From the NCBI GenBank assembly GCA_016713225.1, contig JADJPO010000003.1, positions 806,001-870,000 of the forward strand: a DNA stretch of 64,000 nt, read 5' to 3'. Source of the DNA: Kineosporiaceae bacterium. GTDB lineage: Bacteria > Actinomycetota > Actinomycetes > Actinomycetales > Kineosporiaceae. The position numbers were made by a program, and so were the translations under genes. Shown one piece after another: positions 49,738 to 57,651 of the stretch; position 1 is the first letter of the stretch; every line of letters starts with the position of its first letter. Under the pieces are notes generated by a model. That model saw only the letters and a list, made by a program, of their open reading frames with translations. It was not told the DNA's origin and did no database searches.

Positions 49738-51096
49738 ATGCGGTCGGAATCACCTGCGCCCACGGGCGAAGAACGCTACGTCCGCCCTGACGAACTGTTC
49801 TTTTCCACCACAGACCGTCGCGGAGTCATCAAGACCGGCAATTCGGTCTTCATGCGGATCTCACGTTTCCACGCCGAGGAACTCGTCGGCTCGCCACACA
49901 GCGTGGTGCGCCACCCCGGCATGCCGTCGGGCGCCTTCCGCCTGATGTGGGACCGGCTGCTCACGGGTCGACCCATGGCCGCCTACGTGAACAACCTGGC
50001 CAAGGACGGCGCGTCCTATCGCGTCTTCGCCACCGTCACCCCACTCGGCGACGACTTCCTCTCGGTGCGTATGGCCCCCGGTGGGCCGCTGGCCGCCGCC
50101 GCGAGTGCCCTGTACAGCAGCGTCGTGGCCTTCGAGCGCGACCTGGCCACCCACCAGCGGATGTCGCGCCCCGAGATCGCCCTCGCCGGAGCCCAACAGA
50201 TCGAACGCGAACTGGCCCGGCTCGGCTTTGCCGACTACGACGAGTTCATGCTGGCGGCGCTGCCCGGCGAGGTGGCCGCTCGAGGCGAGCTGCTGACCAC
50301 GACCTTCGCCCGGCCGCATGCCACCGGCCCGCTCGCCGACATCCTGCAGACGGCGACCCAGGTCAACGACCAGCTCGAACACCTGGTGTACCGCCTCGGC
50401 GGCTACCGGGGCCTGATCGACCAGCTCGGGCCGGCCACCGCGACCGTGTACCAGCAGGCCAGCAGCCTGTCGGCCTCGGTCGAGGCGGCCCGCGCGGCCT
50501 CCACCAGCGTGGTCGACACCAGCCCGGTGCTGCTCAACGTGGCCCGGGTGATGGGCCATCCCATGGCCTCGGCCGTCGAGGCGCTGCACGGTCTGACCCC
50601 CGAGCTGACCGCGCTGCGCCACGAGGTCGCCGAACTGGGTTTCCGGATCGCCCTCGCCCGGCTGCACACCGAGATGGTCGGCGCCTTCGCCGCCGAGGTG
50701 ATCGACGGCGTCGCGCCGGTGAGCTCACTGGCCGAGATCCCCCGGCTCTGCGAGGCGGTGCGGGTGGGCGTCCTGGCGATGGGACACGAGATCGAAGAGG
50801 TCAACCTCTCACTCGGCACGGTCGCCACCCGGATCCGCGAAGCAGGCCGGCTGATGAGCGAGTTCCGCCACTTCCTGGGCCAGTGGCGCATCCTGGTACT
50901 GCGACACCGCCAGTCGATGGCGTTGTCCGACCACCTCGGCCCGATCGACCTGCAGCTCGACTCGATGGCCGACCAGCTCGACTTCCTGGAGCAGCTCGCG
51001 GTGCAGTGCCAGACCTCGGTCGCCCCGTTCGACCGGACGGCGCTCGAGCCCTATCTGCACCGCATCACCCGGGCACTCGGCTACTCCCACGTCTGA
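49738..51096 (+). CDS. Aer-like PAS domain protein
   Basis: A 452-residue cytosolic protein. Residues 15-125 form a PAS domain of the aerotaxis-receptor type: VIKTGNSVFMRISRFHAEELVGSPHSVVRHPGMPSGAFRLMWDRLLTGRP, where the RHPGMP element is typical of Aer. The remaining 320 residues are helical. No HAMP, membrane segment or recognisable chemoreceptor hairpin is present, so it is not an ordinary chemoreceptor. It may sense redox or oxygen through a bound flavin and signal to an unknown partner. CACAAT lies seven bases before the ATG. Confidence 0.82.
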   Translation: MRSESPAPTGEERYVRPDELFFSTTDRRGVIKTGNSVFMRISRFHAEELVGSPHSVVRHPGMPSGAFRLMWDRLLTGRPMAAYVNNLAKDGASYRVFATVTPLGDDFLSVRMAPGGPLAAAASALYSSVVAFERDLATHQRMSRPEIALAGAQQIERELARLGFADYDEFMLAALPGEVAARGELLTTTFARPHATGPLADILQTATQVNDQLEHLVYRLGGYRGLIDQLGPATATVYQQASSLSASVEAARAASTSVVDTSPVLLNVARVMGHPMASAVEALHGLTPELTALRHEVAELGFRIALARLHTEMVGAFAAEVIDGVAPVSSLAEIPRLCEAVRVGVLAMGHEIEEVNLSLGTVATRIREAGRLMSEFRHFLGQWRILVLRHRQSMALSDHLGPIDLQLDSMADQLDFLEQLAVQCQTSVAPFDRTALEPYLHRITRALGYSHV

Positions 51097-51132
51097 GACG
51101 CGGCGTCTGATCCCTGGCGTCGAGACTCGGCG

Positions 51133-51927
51133 TCAGAGCCTGGCCAGGCGCGCCCGCACCCCGCAGTAGACGCCGAACGCGGCCAACCCCACCGCCACCA
51201 CGAGCAGGAGCCACCTGCCATAGGGCAGCTCGAGCAGCCGGCGCAGCGCGCCGTCCAGCCCGGTCGACTCCCCCGCCTGACCGTGGCGCGCCGCACTCAC
51301 CAGCAACACCCCCACCAGCACGAGCGCGATGCCCTTGGCGGCATACCCGACACGTCCCGCCCCGACGGCCCACCGGCCGGGGTTGCGCCGCAGGTCGGTG
51401 ACGAACCCCGCGCTCCAACCCTTGTAGACGTGATGCACCCCGACGACCAGCACCCCGACGCCGACCAGGGCCACCAGCAGCCGGCCCATCGTGACCGCCA
51501 TCAGGCGAGCCGTGACATCGACCGAGGTCTCCCGGGACGACGAACCCTGGCCCCGCGCGAAGCCGAAGGCGCTCCAGCCCAGGGCCAGGTAGAGCGCCGT
51601 CGTGCCCGATGCCTTCAATCGCTCACCCACCGGCCGGCGCAGCACTGCCTCGCTGACCTGCCAGACCGCCAGCAGCACGAACCCCGTCACGGCCACCCAG
51701 AGCATCACGCGCCCGGGGCCGTTGTCGGCCAGCGTGGTCAAGGCACCGCTCTGGTCGGCCGAACCGCCTCCCCCACCCAGTGCGAGCCGGCCGGCGATCC
51801 AGCCGATCACCACGTGGATCATCCCGGACACGGCGTACCCGATCCGGGCACCCGCCTGGACCACGGGGTGATCACCCACGTCTCGGGCGGCGTCCTGGGT
51901 GACCTCGGCTGCTCGGTCGGCCGCCAT
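51133..51927 (-). CDS. DUF1206 membrane protein
   Basis: A 264-residue protein made of three repeats of a two-span unit, the DUF1206 layout: ARIGYAVSGMIHVVIGWIAGRLALG, ALYLALGWSAFGFARG and GRVGYAAKGIALVLVGVLLVSAARHG begin the repeats. Function unknown. It is convergent with the PAS gene. The N-terminal 25 residues are acidic and cytoplasmic. Confidence 0.9.
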   Translation of the reverse strand: MAADRAAEVTQDAARDVGDHPVVQAGARIGYAVSGMIHVVIGWIAGRLALGGGGGSADQSGALTTLADNGPGRVMLWVAVTGFVLLAVWQVSEAVLRRPVGERLKASGTTALYLALGWSAFGFARGQGSSSRETSVDVTARLMAVTMGRLLVALVGVGVLVVGVHHVYKGWSAGFVTDLRRNPGRWAVGAGRVGYAAKGIALVLVGVLLVSAARHGQAGESTGLDGALRRLLELPYGRWLLLVVAVGLAAFGVYCGVRARLARL

Positions 51928-51957
51928 GGTGCCCTCCCTCGGACGCCGACGCAGGGG

Positions 51958-53166
51958 TCAGTCGTCCCGCGCGATCTCCAGCGCGTGCAACCCGCGGATG
52001 ACGAACTCCTGTCGCCGCCGCGGGGGCCGTGCAAGCACCGCGTCGGGAACCTTACGACGGACGGCGTCCAGCGTCGCCTGCAGTTCGACCCGAGCCAGCG
52101 GCCCGCCCAGGCAGAAGTGGATCCCGGCGCCGAAAGCCAGGTGGGGATTGGGCGTGCGCGCCACGTCGAAGCGGTCCGGGTCGGCGAACACCGCCGGGTC
52201 GCGGTTGGCTGCGCCCAAGAGCACCGCGACCTTCTGGCCGGGCTCGATCCGCACGCCGGCCACCTCGACCTCGCGGGTCGCCGTCCGCTCGAACAGCTGC
52301 AGTGAGGAGTCGAACCGCAGCATCTCCTCCACCGCCCCGGGCACCACGTCGGGGTCGTCGACCACACGGTGCCACGCCTCACGACGATCGAGCAGCGCGA
52401 GCAGGCCGTTGGCCGAGACGTTCACCGTCGCCTCGTGCCCGGCCATCAGCAGCAACACGCAGGTGCCGATGACCTCGTCCTCGGTGAGCTTGCTGGGCGT
52501 GCCCTCGACGTCGGCGGTCGCCGCCACCAGGTCGGTGATCATGTCGTTCTCGCGTGGGGCGGCCCGGCGTTCGGCGACGAGGTCGCGCAGGTAGGCCACG
52601 AACGCGGCCGAGGCCTGCTCGGCGGCCTGCTGCCCCGGCGTGTCCAGCCCGTACTCGTACATCTTCACGATCGCGTTCGACCACGGCCGCAACAGGTGAC
52701 GGTCGGCCTGCGGGACGCCGAGCAGCTCGGCGATCACCTCGACCGGAACCGGTTCGGCGACGGTGGCGATGAAGTCGACGCTCGCCTCGCCGTCCGCCAG
52801 TCGTTCGGCGAGTTCGCCGACCAGCCGGTCGGCCAGCTCACCGATCCACGGCCGCATCCGCTCGACGTGGCCGCGACCGAAGGCGCCCGCCACGAGTCGG
52901 CGCAGCCGGGTGTGCGTGGGCGGTTCGCTCTCGAGGATCGAGGTCTGGTGCAGCAGGTTGAAGGCCGGGAACACCTCGGCCGGCTCGCGGTCGCGCCAGA
53001 TCCGGCCCAGGCCCCGGTCGCGGAGCACCGCGTCGCACCCGGCGTGGGTGAACACCAGGTGCAGGCCGAGGCCGGGGTGGTGGTGCACCGGCCCCTGCTC
53101 ACGCAGCGCAGCGAAGGTCGGATACGGGTCGGCGAGGAAGGTCTCGTCAGCAGGATCAAACATCAC
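51958..53166 (-). CDS. Cytochrome P450
   Basis: A 402-residue soluble bacterial P450. The I-helix oxygen motif is AGHEAT, the K-helix is EEMLR, and the heme loop is FGAGIHFCLGGPLAR with Cys352 as axial ligand. The length and the HTRLRRLVAGAF segment fit the CYP107-like bacterial group that works with ferredoxin and ferredoxin reductase. No redox partner gene is adjacent. The start is GTG 53166 or ATG 53163, with a G-rich ribosome site. The dispersed palindrome lies directly upstream. Confidence 0.95.
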   Translation of the reverse strand: MMFDPADETFLADPYPTFAALREQGPVHHHPGLGLHLVFTHAGCDAVLRDRGLGRIWRDREPAEVFPAFNLLHQTSILESEPPTHTRLRRLVAGAFGRGHVERMRPWIGELADRLVGELAERLADGEASVDFIATVAEPVPVEVIAELLGVPQADRHLLRPWSNAIVKMYEYGLDTPGQQAAEQASAAFVAYLRDLVAERRAAPRENDMITDLVAATADVEGTPSKLTEDEVIGTCVLLLMAGHEATVNVSANGLLALLDRREAWHRVVDDPDVVPGAVEEMLRFDSSLQLFERTATREVEVAGVRIEPGQKVAVLLGAANRDPAVFADPDRFDVARTPNPHLAFGAGIHFCLGGPLARVELQATLDAVRRKVPDAVLARPPRRRQEFVIRGLHALEIARDD

Positions 53167-53176
53167 AAACCCCCGC

Positions 53177-53225
53177 CGTGATCATGCAATCCGTGCACGT
53201 TTCGTGCACGGATTGCATGATCACG
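53177..53225. repeat. 49-bp palindrome (dispersed element, copy 2)
   Basis: Perfect 23-base arms (53177-53199 and 53203-53225) flank TTT. Each arm is identical to the outer part of the palindrome at 7641-7714. It lies 10 bases upstream of the P450 start and 26 bases past the end of trpB. Confidence 0.9.
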
Positions 53226-53251
53226 AAATGAGCGTCGACGTCGGGGCCGGG

Positions 53252-54622
53252 TCAGGCGTCGACCTTCGGCAGCTCGGCGAGTGAGGCGGCGAAGCGGCTG
53301 TCGTCCGGGTTCTCGTCGACCATGCGCCCGTTGAGGTAGGCGTCGTAGGCGGCCAGGTCGAAGTGGCCGTGCCCGCTCAGCGCCGTCACGATCACCGTCT
53401 CCTTGCCCTCCGCGGTGGCCTTGTGGGCCTCCCGGATCGCGGCGGCGAGCGCGTGCGAGCTCTCCGGCGCGGGCACGATGCCTTCGGTGCGGGCGAACTG
53501 GATCGCCGCCGCGAAGCACTCCGTCTGCGGCACCGCGAGCGCCTCGAGCAGGCCCAGCTCGTAGACGTGCGAGAGCAGCGGCGACATGCCGTGGTAGCGC
53601 AGGCCACCGGCGTGGATCGGGTCGGGCACGAAGCCGTGGCCCAGGGTGTGCATCTTCATCAGCGGGGTGGTGCCGGCAGTGTCGCCGAAGTCGTAGGCGT
53701 AGGTGCCCCGGGTCAGCGACGGGCAGCTCTCGGGCTCGACGGCGCGCACCACGGGACCACTGCCGGTCGCCAGCGTTCCCCGCAGGAACGGGAACGCCAG
53801 GCCGGCGAAGTTCGAGCCGCCGCCGGCGCAGCCGATGATCACGTCGGCCGTCTCGTCGATCTTGGCCAGCTGCAGCAGCGTCTCTTCGCCGATGACCGTC
53901 TGGTGCAGCAGCACGTGGTTGAGCACGCTGCCCAGGGCGTACTTGACGTCCTCGTTCTGGACGGCGACCTCGACGGCCTCGCTGATCGCGATGCCGAGCG
54001 AGCCGGGGTGGTTCTCCTGCTGGGCCATGATCGCCTTGCCGGCCTCGGTCAGCGGCGACGGCGAGCGGTGCACGGTGGCGCCGAAGGTCTCGATCATCAT
54101 GCGGCGATAGGGCTTCTGGTCGTAGCTGGCGCCGACCTGCCACACCTCGCACTCCAGGCCGAACAGCGAGCAGGCGAAGCTCAGCGCGGTGCCCCACTGG
54201 CCGGCACCGGTCTCGGTGGTCAGCTTCCGCACGCCCGCCTTGGCGTTGTAGTACGCCTGCGGGACGGCGGTGTTCGGCTTGTGCGAGCCGGCCGGTGAGA
54301 CGCCCTCGTACTTGTAGTAGATCTTGGCCGTGGTGCCGAGCGCCTTCTCGAGCCGGTGCGCCCGGTACAGCGGCGAGGGGCGCCAGAGCTTGTAGACGTC
54401 CTGCACCTCGTCCGGGATGTCCACAAACCGCTCGGTGGTGACCTCTTGCATGATCAGTTCCATCGGGAACAGCGGCGCGAAGTCGTCCGGCCCGGCCGGC
54501 TGCAGCGTGCCCGGGTGCAGTGCCGGCGGCGGGGGGGCCGGCAGATCCGGGACGATGTTGTACCACTGGGTGGGCATCTCGGACTCGTCGAGCACCACCT
54601 TGTGACGCAGGCCCTCGGCCAC
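53252..54622 (-). CDS. TrpB-like pyridoxal-phosphate enzyme (TrpB2)
   Basis: A 456-residue tryptophan synthase beta chain of the TrpB2 class. The PLP lysine is Lys115 in SPAGSHKPNTA, followed by TETGAGQWG and the phosphate-binding GCAGGGSNFAG. The extended N-terminus (WYNIVPDLPAPPPPALHPGTLQPAG) is typical of TrpB2, which joins indole and serine or acts on other beta-substitutions without TrpA. The GTG start at 54622 has AAGGAG seven bases upstream, preferred over an earlier ATG. No trpA is nearby. Confidence 0.93.
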   Translation of the reverse strand: MAEGLRHKVVLDESEMPTQWYNIVPDLPAPPPPALHPGTLQPAGPDDFAPLFPMELIMQEVTTERFVDIPDEVQDVYKLWRPSPLYRAHRLEKALGTTAKIYYKYEGVSPAGSHKPNTAVPQAYYNAKAGVRKLTTETGAGQWGTALSFACSLFGLECEVWQVGASYDQKPYRRMMIETFGATVHRSPSPLTEAGKAIMAQQENHPGSLGIAISEAVEVAVQNEDVKYALGSVLNHVLLHQTVIGEETLLQLAKIDETADVIIGCAGGGSNFAGLAFPFLRGTLATGSGPVVRAVEPESCPSLTRGTYAYDFGDTAGTTPLMKMHTLGHGFVPDPIHAGGLRYHGMSPLLSHVYELGLLEALAVPQTECFAAAIQFARTEGIVPAPESSHALAAAIREAHKATAEGKETVIVTALSGHGHFDLAAYDAYLNGRMVDENPDDSRFAASLAELPKVDA

Positions 54623-54778
54623 GGCAATCTCCTTCGCCAACGAACGATCGTGTGTGTCGACGGTCAGGCTAAGGCACTCCACCCACCTGATGACCTTGAT
54701 CATCGTTTCGGATCCGGATTATCGGGTTTTGGTCCCGAATCCGGCTCCCGGACAGCGATCTTCGACAGGGTCTCGGGG

Positions 54779-56257
54779 TCAGGGCAGCGGCCAGGTGTGC
54801 ACCGGTTCGTTGGAGTGCATGCCCTCGCAGTAGCGCTCCAGCATCTTGCCGAGTGCCGTCGTCCGGTCGTCGCCGCGCTCCTCGAAGCGCTGCACCGCCT
54901 CGACCTGCCAGCCGGCGCCGTTGCGTCCGGTGGTGCAGCGCCCCTCGATCACCCCGAGATAGCGGGACGCCGCGCTGGACGAGACGCCCCAGCGCTCCAG
55001 GCCCTCATGAGCCATGGGCAGCAAACGACGCAGCACCAGCTCGTCGATCGTCACCTCGCCGATGCCCGGCCAGTACACCCGGGCGTCCATACCGCGCCGG
55101 GCGCACTCGGTGAAGTTCTCCTCGGCCGCCGGGAAGGTCAGGTTCGACCAGACCGGACGTTCCTCCTCGGTCAGCACCCGCAGCACGCCGTAGTAGAACG
55201 CCGCGTTGGCCAGGATGTCGATCACCGTCGGGCCCGCCGGCAGCACCCGGTTCTCGACGCGCACGTGCGGCTCGCCGTCCACCACGTCGTAGACCGGCCG
55301 GTTCCAGCGGTAGATGGTGCCGTTGTGCAGCCGCAGCTCCTGCAGCTTCGGGGCGCGGCCCGCCTCGAATTCGGCGACGGGGTCCTCGTCGCTCACCTCG
55401 GGCAGCAGCGCCGGGAAGTAGCGGACGTTCTCCTCGAACAGGTCGAAGATCGAGGTGATCCACCGTTCGCCGAACCACACCCGCGGCCGCACGCCCTGGT
55501 TCTTCAGCTCCAGCGGGCGGGTGTCGGTCGACTGGGTGAACAGTTCGATGCGGGTCTCGCGCCACAGCTCACGGCCGAAGAAGTAGGGCGAGTTGGCGCC
55601 CAGGGCCAGCTGGGGGCCGGCGAGCACCTGGGCGGCATTCCAGGTCGGTGCGAACTCGGCCGGATCGACCTGCAGGTGCAACTGCACGCTGGTGCAGGCC
55701 GACTCGGGCGCCAGGCTGGGTGAGAGGACGTCGAGTCGCTCGACGCCACTGATGTCGAGGTGGATGTCCTCACCCCGGGCGGCCAGGATCGAGTCGTTCA
55801 GGGCCGCGTACCGGGCCGAGGGACTCATCCAGGCGTCGCCCTGCAGGTGCTCGACCATCAGCGTCGGCAGGATGCCCACCATGACGATGTGCGCGCCGGT
55901 GCGGTTGGCCTTGGACTCGGCCTCGTTCAGGCTGGCGCGCAGATCGTCCTCGAGCAGGGGGTAGGCGTCGGCGGCGAGCGAGCGCGGCGGCACGTTGAGC
56001 TCGATGTTGTAGGCGCCCAGTTCGGTCTGGAACGACGGATCGGCGATCTCCTCGAGCACGGCCATGTTGTTCAGCTGCGGCTGGTAGCCGGCATCGACCA
56101 GGTTGAGTTCCACCTCGAGGCCGGTCAGCGGTTTTCGCGCGTCGAAGGTGGCCGAGGTGAGCATGCGCTCGAACACGTCCAGGCACAGCTGGACCTTCTC
56201 GCGGTAGCGCAGTCGCTGTTCCCGCGTGTACACGATGTCCTGCACCTCGTCGCCCAC
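54779..56257 (-). CDS. Glutamate-cysteine ligase (GCS2) family protein
   Basis: A 492-residue carboxylate-amine ligase of the GCS2 family. PLTGLEVELNLVD is the N-terminal metal-binding element; ELGAYNIELNVPPRSL, HLDISGVERL, QLHLQVDPAEF and VWSNLTFPAAEENF follow in the ATP-grasp-like order of this fold. It may make gamma-glutamyl peptides or join another amine to glutamate. Its length is closer to uncharacterised relatives than to EgtA, so the product is uncertain. The GTG start diverges from sbcD. Confidence 0.88.
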   Translation of the reverse strand: MGDEVQDIVYTREQRLRYREKVQLCLDVFERMLTSATFDARKPLTGLEVELNLVDAGYQPQLNNMAVLEEIADPSFQTELGAYNIELNVPPRSLAADAYPLLEDDLRASLNEAESKANRTGAHIVMVGILPTLMVEHLQGDAWMSPSARYAALNDSILAARGEDIHLDISGVERLDVLSPSLAPESACTSVQLHLQVDPAEFAPTWNAAQVLAGPQLALGANSPYFFGRELWRETRIELFTQSTDTRPLELKNQGVRPRVWFGERWITSIFDLFEENVRYFPALLPEVSDEDPVAEFEAGRAPKLQELRLHNGTIYRWNRPVYDVVDGEPHVRVENRVLPAGPTVIDILANAAFYYGVLRVLTEEERPVWSNLTFPAAEENFTECARRGMDARVYWPGIGEVTIDELVLRRLLPMAHEGLERWGVSSSAASRYLGVIEGRCTTGRNGAGWQVEAVQRFEERGDDRTTALGKMLERYCEGMHSNEPVHTWPLP

Positions 56258-56384
56258 GGCTCAACGGAAGCACAGGGAGCGACCCGCCGGGAAGATGTCG
56301 GTTCAGGGCATCACGTCAGGATCGATCGCGGGGCGGATCGGCATTGCTCGGGGTGGGCTCCCGGCAACTGTCGGTGGGCATCCC

Positions 56385-56390
56385 TAGAGT
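56385..56390 (+). promoter_or_regulatory. sbcDC -10 element (leaderless)
   Basis: TAGAGT lies seven bases before the sbcD GTG start; no ribosome site is present. Confidence 0.45.
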
Positions 56391-56397
56391 CGGTCCC

Positions 56398-57651
56398 GTG
56401 CGCATCCTGCATACCTCCGACTGGCACCTGGGCCGTTCGTTCCATCGCGTCGGCATGCTCGACGCCCAGGCCGCCGTCCTCGATCACCTGGTCGAGGTGG
56501 TGCGGTCCGAACAGGTGGACGTCGTGCTGGTCGCGGGCGACATCTACGACCGGGCGTTGCCGGGGGTTGACGTGGTCGCCCTGCTGGACGACGCGCTGGC
56601 GCGGCTCGCGGCGACCGGGGCGAGCGTGATCCTCACCGGGGGCAATCACGACTCCGCCACCCGGCTGTCGTTCGGCTCGCGGTTGCTGGAGTCGGCCCGG
56701 GTGCACATCCGCACCGATGCCCACCGGTGCGCCGAGCCGGTGGTGCTCGAGGATCGGTTCGGGCCGGTGGCCATCTATCCCCTGCCGTACCTCGAGCCGG
56801 CGTTCGCGGCCGGGGTGCTCGGCAGCGGCCACAGCCACGCGGCGGTGCTGGGGGCGGCTCTCGACGCCGTCCGGGCCGACCTGGCCACGCAGCCGGCGGG
56901 CACCCGTTCGGTGGTGGCGGCTCACACCTTCGTGGTGGGTGGTCAGGGCAGCGACAGCGAGCGCGACATCGCCGTCGGCGGCGTCGCCTCGGTACCGCTC
57001 GCGCTGTTCGAGGGATTCGACTACGTGGCCCTGGGCCACCTGCACGGACGGCAGCGGCTGGCCGAGGCGGTGCGCTACAGCGGGTCGCCGCTGGCGTACT
57101 CGTTCTCCGAGCACGCCCACACCAAGGGCAGCTACCTGGTGCACCTGGGTCGCGACGGGCTGGAAGCGGTCGAGCCGGTCGATGCCCCGGTGCCGCGGCG
57201 GTTGGCGCTGCTACGCGGCAACCTCGAAGAGTTGCTCTGGCGCGGCGACCTCGCCCAGCACGAGCAGTCCTGGTGCCAGGTCACGTTGACCGACCCCCAT
57301 CGCCCGGCCCGCACGATCGACAAGCTGCGCACCCGGTTCCCGCACACCCTCGAGCTGCGGTTCGAGCCGGTGGACGACCTGGGCCGCGTGGTGCTCGTCG
57401 ACCGTGCCTACACCCAGCGCCTGGCCGGACGGGACGATCTGGCCGTCTGTACCTCGTTTCTCGAGCACGTGCGGTCGCGGCCGGCCGACGATCGCGAGAC
57501 GTCGTGGCTGTCCCAGGCGCTCACCGCCTCGCGGCTGGCCGATCTCGACGCCCGCGGGGTGAGTGTGCTCCACACTCCGCGGCATCGTGCCGACCAGGCA
57601 TCGGCTTCCGGCCCTGAGCACCAGCCGGATCAGGGTCGGGAGGTCTCGTGA
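56398..57651 (+). CDS. sbcD: Exonuclease subunit SbcD (Mre11 homologue)
   Basis: A 417-residue metallophosphoesterase. The metal-binding motifs are HTSDWHLGR, AGDIYDRALP, TGGNHDSATR, AAHTFVVGG and ALGHLHGRQ, in the Mre11 order, followed by the capping domain. With SbcC it opens and degrades hairpin and blocked DNA ends. sbcC overlaps by four bases (GTGA). The GTG at 56398 is supported by TAGAGT; the longer frame does not match the family. Confidence 0.96.
   Translation: MRILHTSDWHLGRSFHRVGMLDAQAAVLDHLVEVVRSEQVDVVLVAGDIYDRALPGVDVVALLDDALARLAATGASVILTGGNHDSATRLSFGSRLLESARVHIRTDAHRCAEPVVLEDRFGPVAIYPLPYLEPAFAAGVLGSGHSHAAVLGAALDAVRADLATQPAGTRSVVAAHTFVVGGQGSDSERDIAVGGVASVPLALFEGFDYVALGHLHGRQRLAEAVRYSGSPLAYSFSEHAHTKGSYLVHLGRDGLEAVEPVDAPVPRRLALLRGNLEELLWRGDLAQHEQSWCQVTLTDPHRPARTIDKLRTRFPHTLELRFEPVDDLGRVVLVDRAYTQRLAGRDDLAVCTSFLEHVRSRPADDRETSWLSQALTASRLADLDARGVSVLHTPRHRADQASASGPEHQPDQGREVS

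Noticed and set aside
51096..51108. Short palindrome AGACGC-G-GCGTCT at the PAS gene stop codon as a terminator
   Set aside because: Only six-base arms with a one-base loop; too short to claim in DNA of this GC content.
54779..56257. Ergothioneine pathway EgtA for the GCS2 gene
   Set aside because: No egtB, egtC, egtD or egtE gene is nearby and the length exceeds typical EgtA, so only the family name is given.
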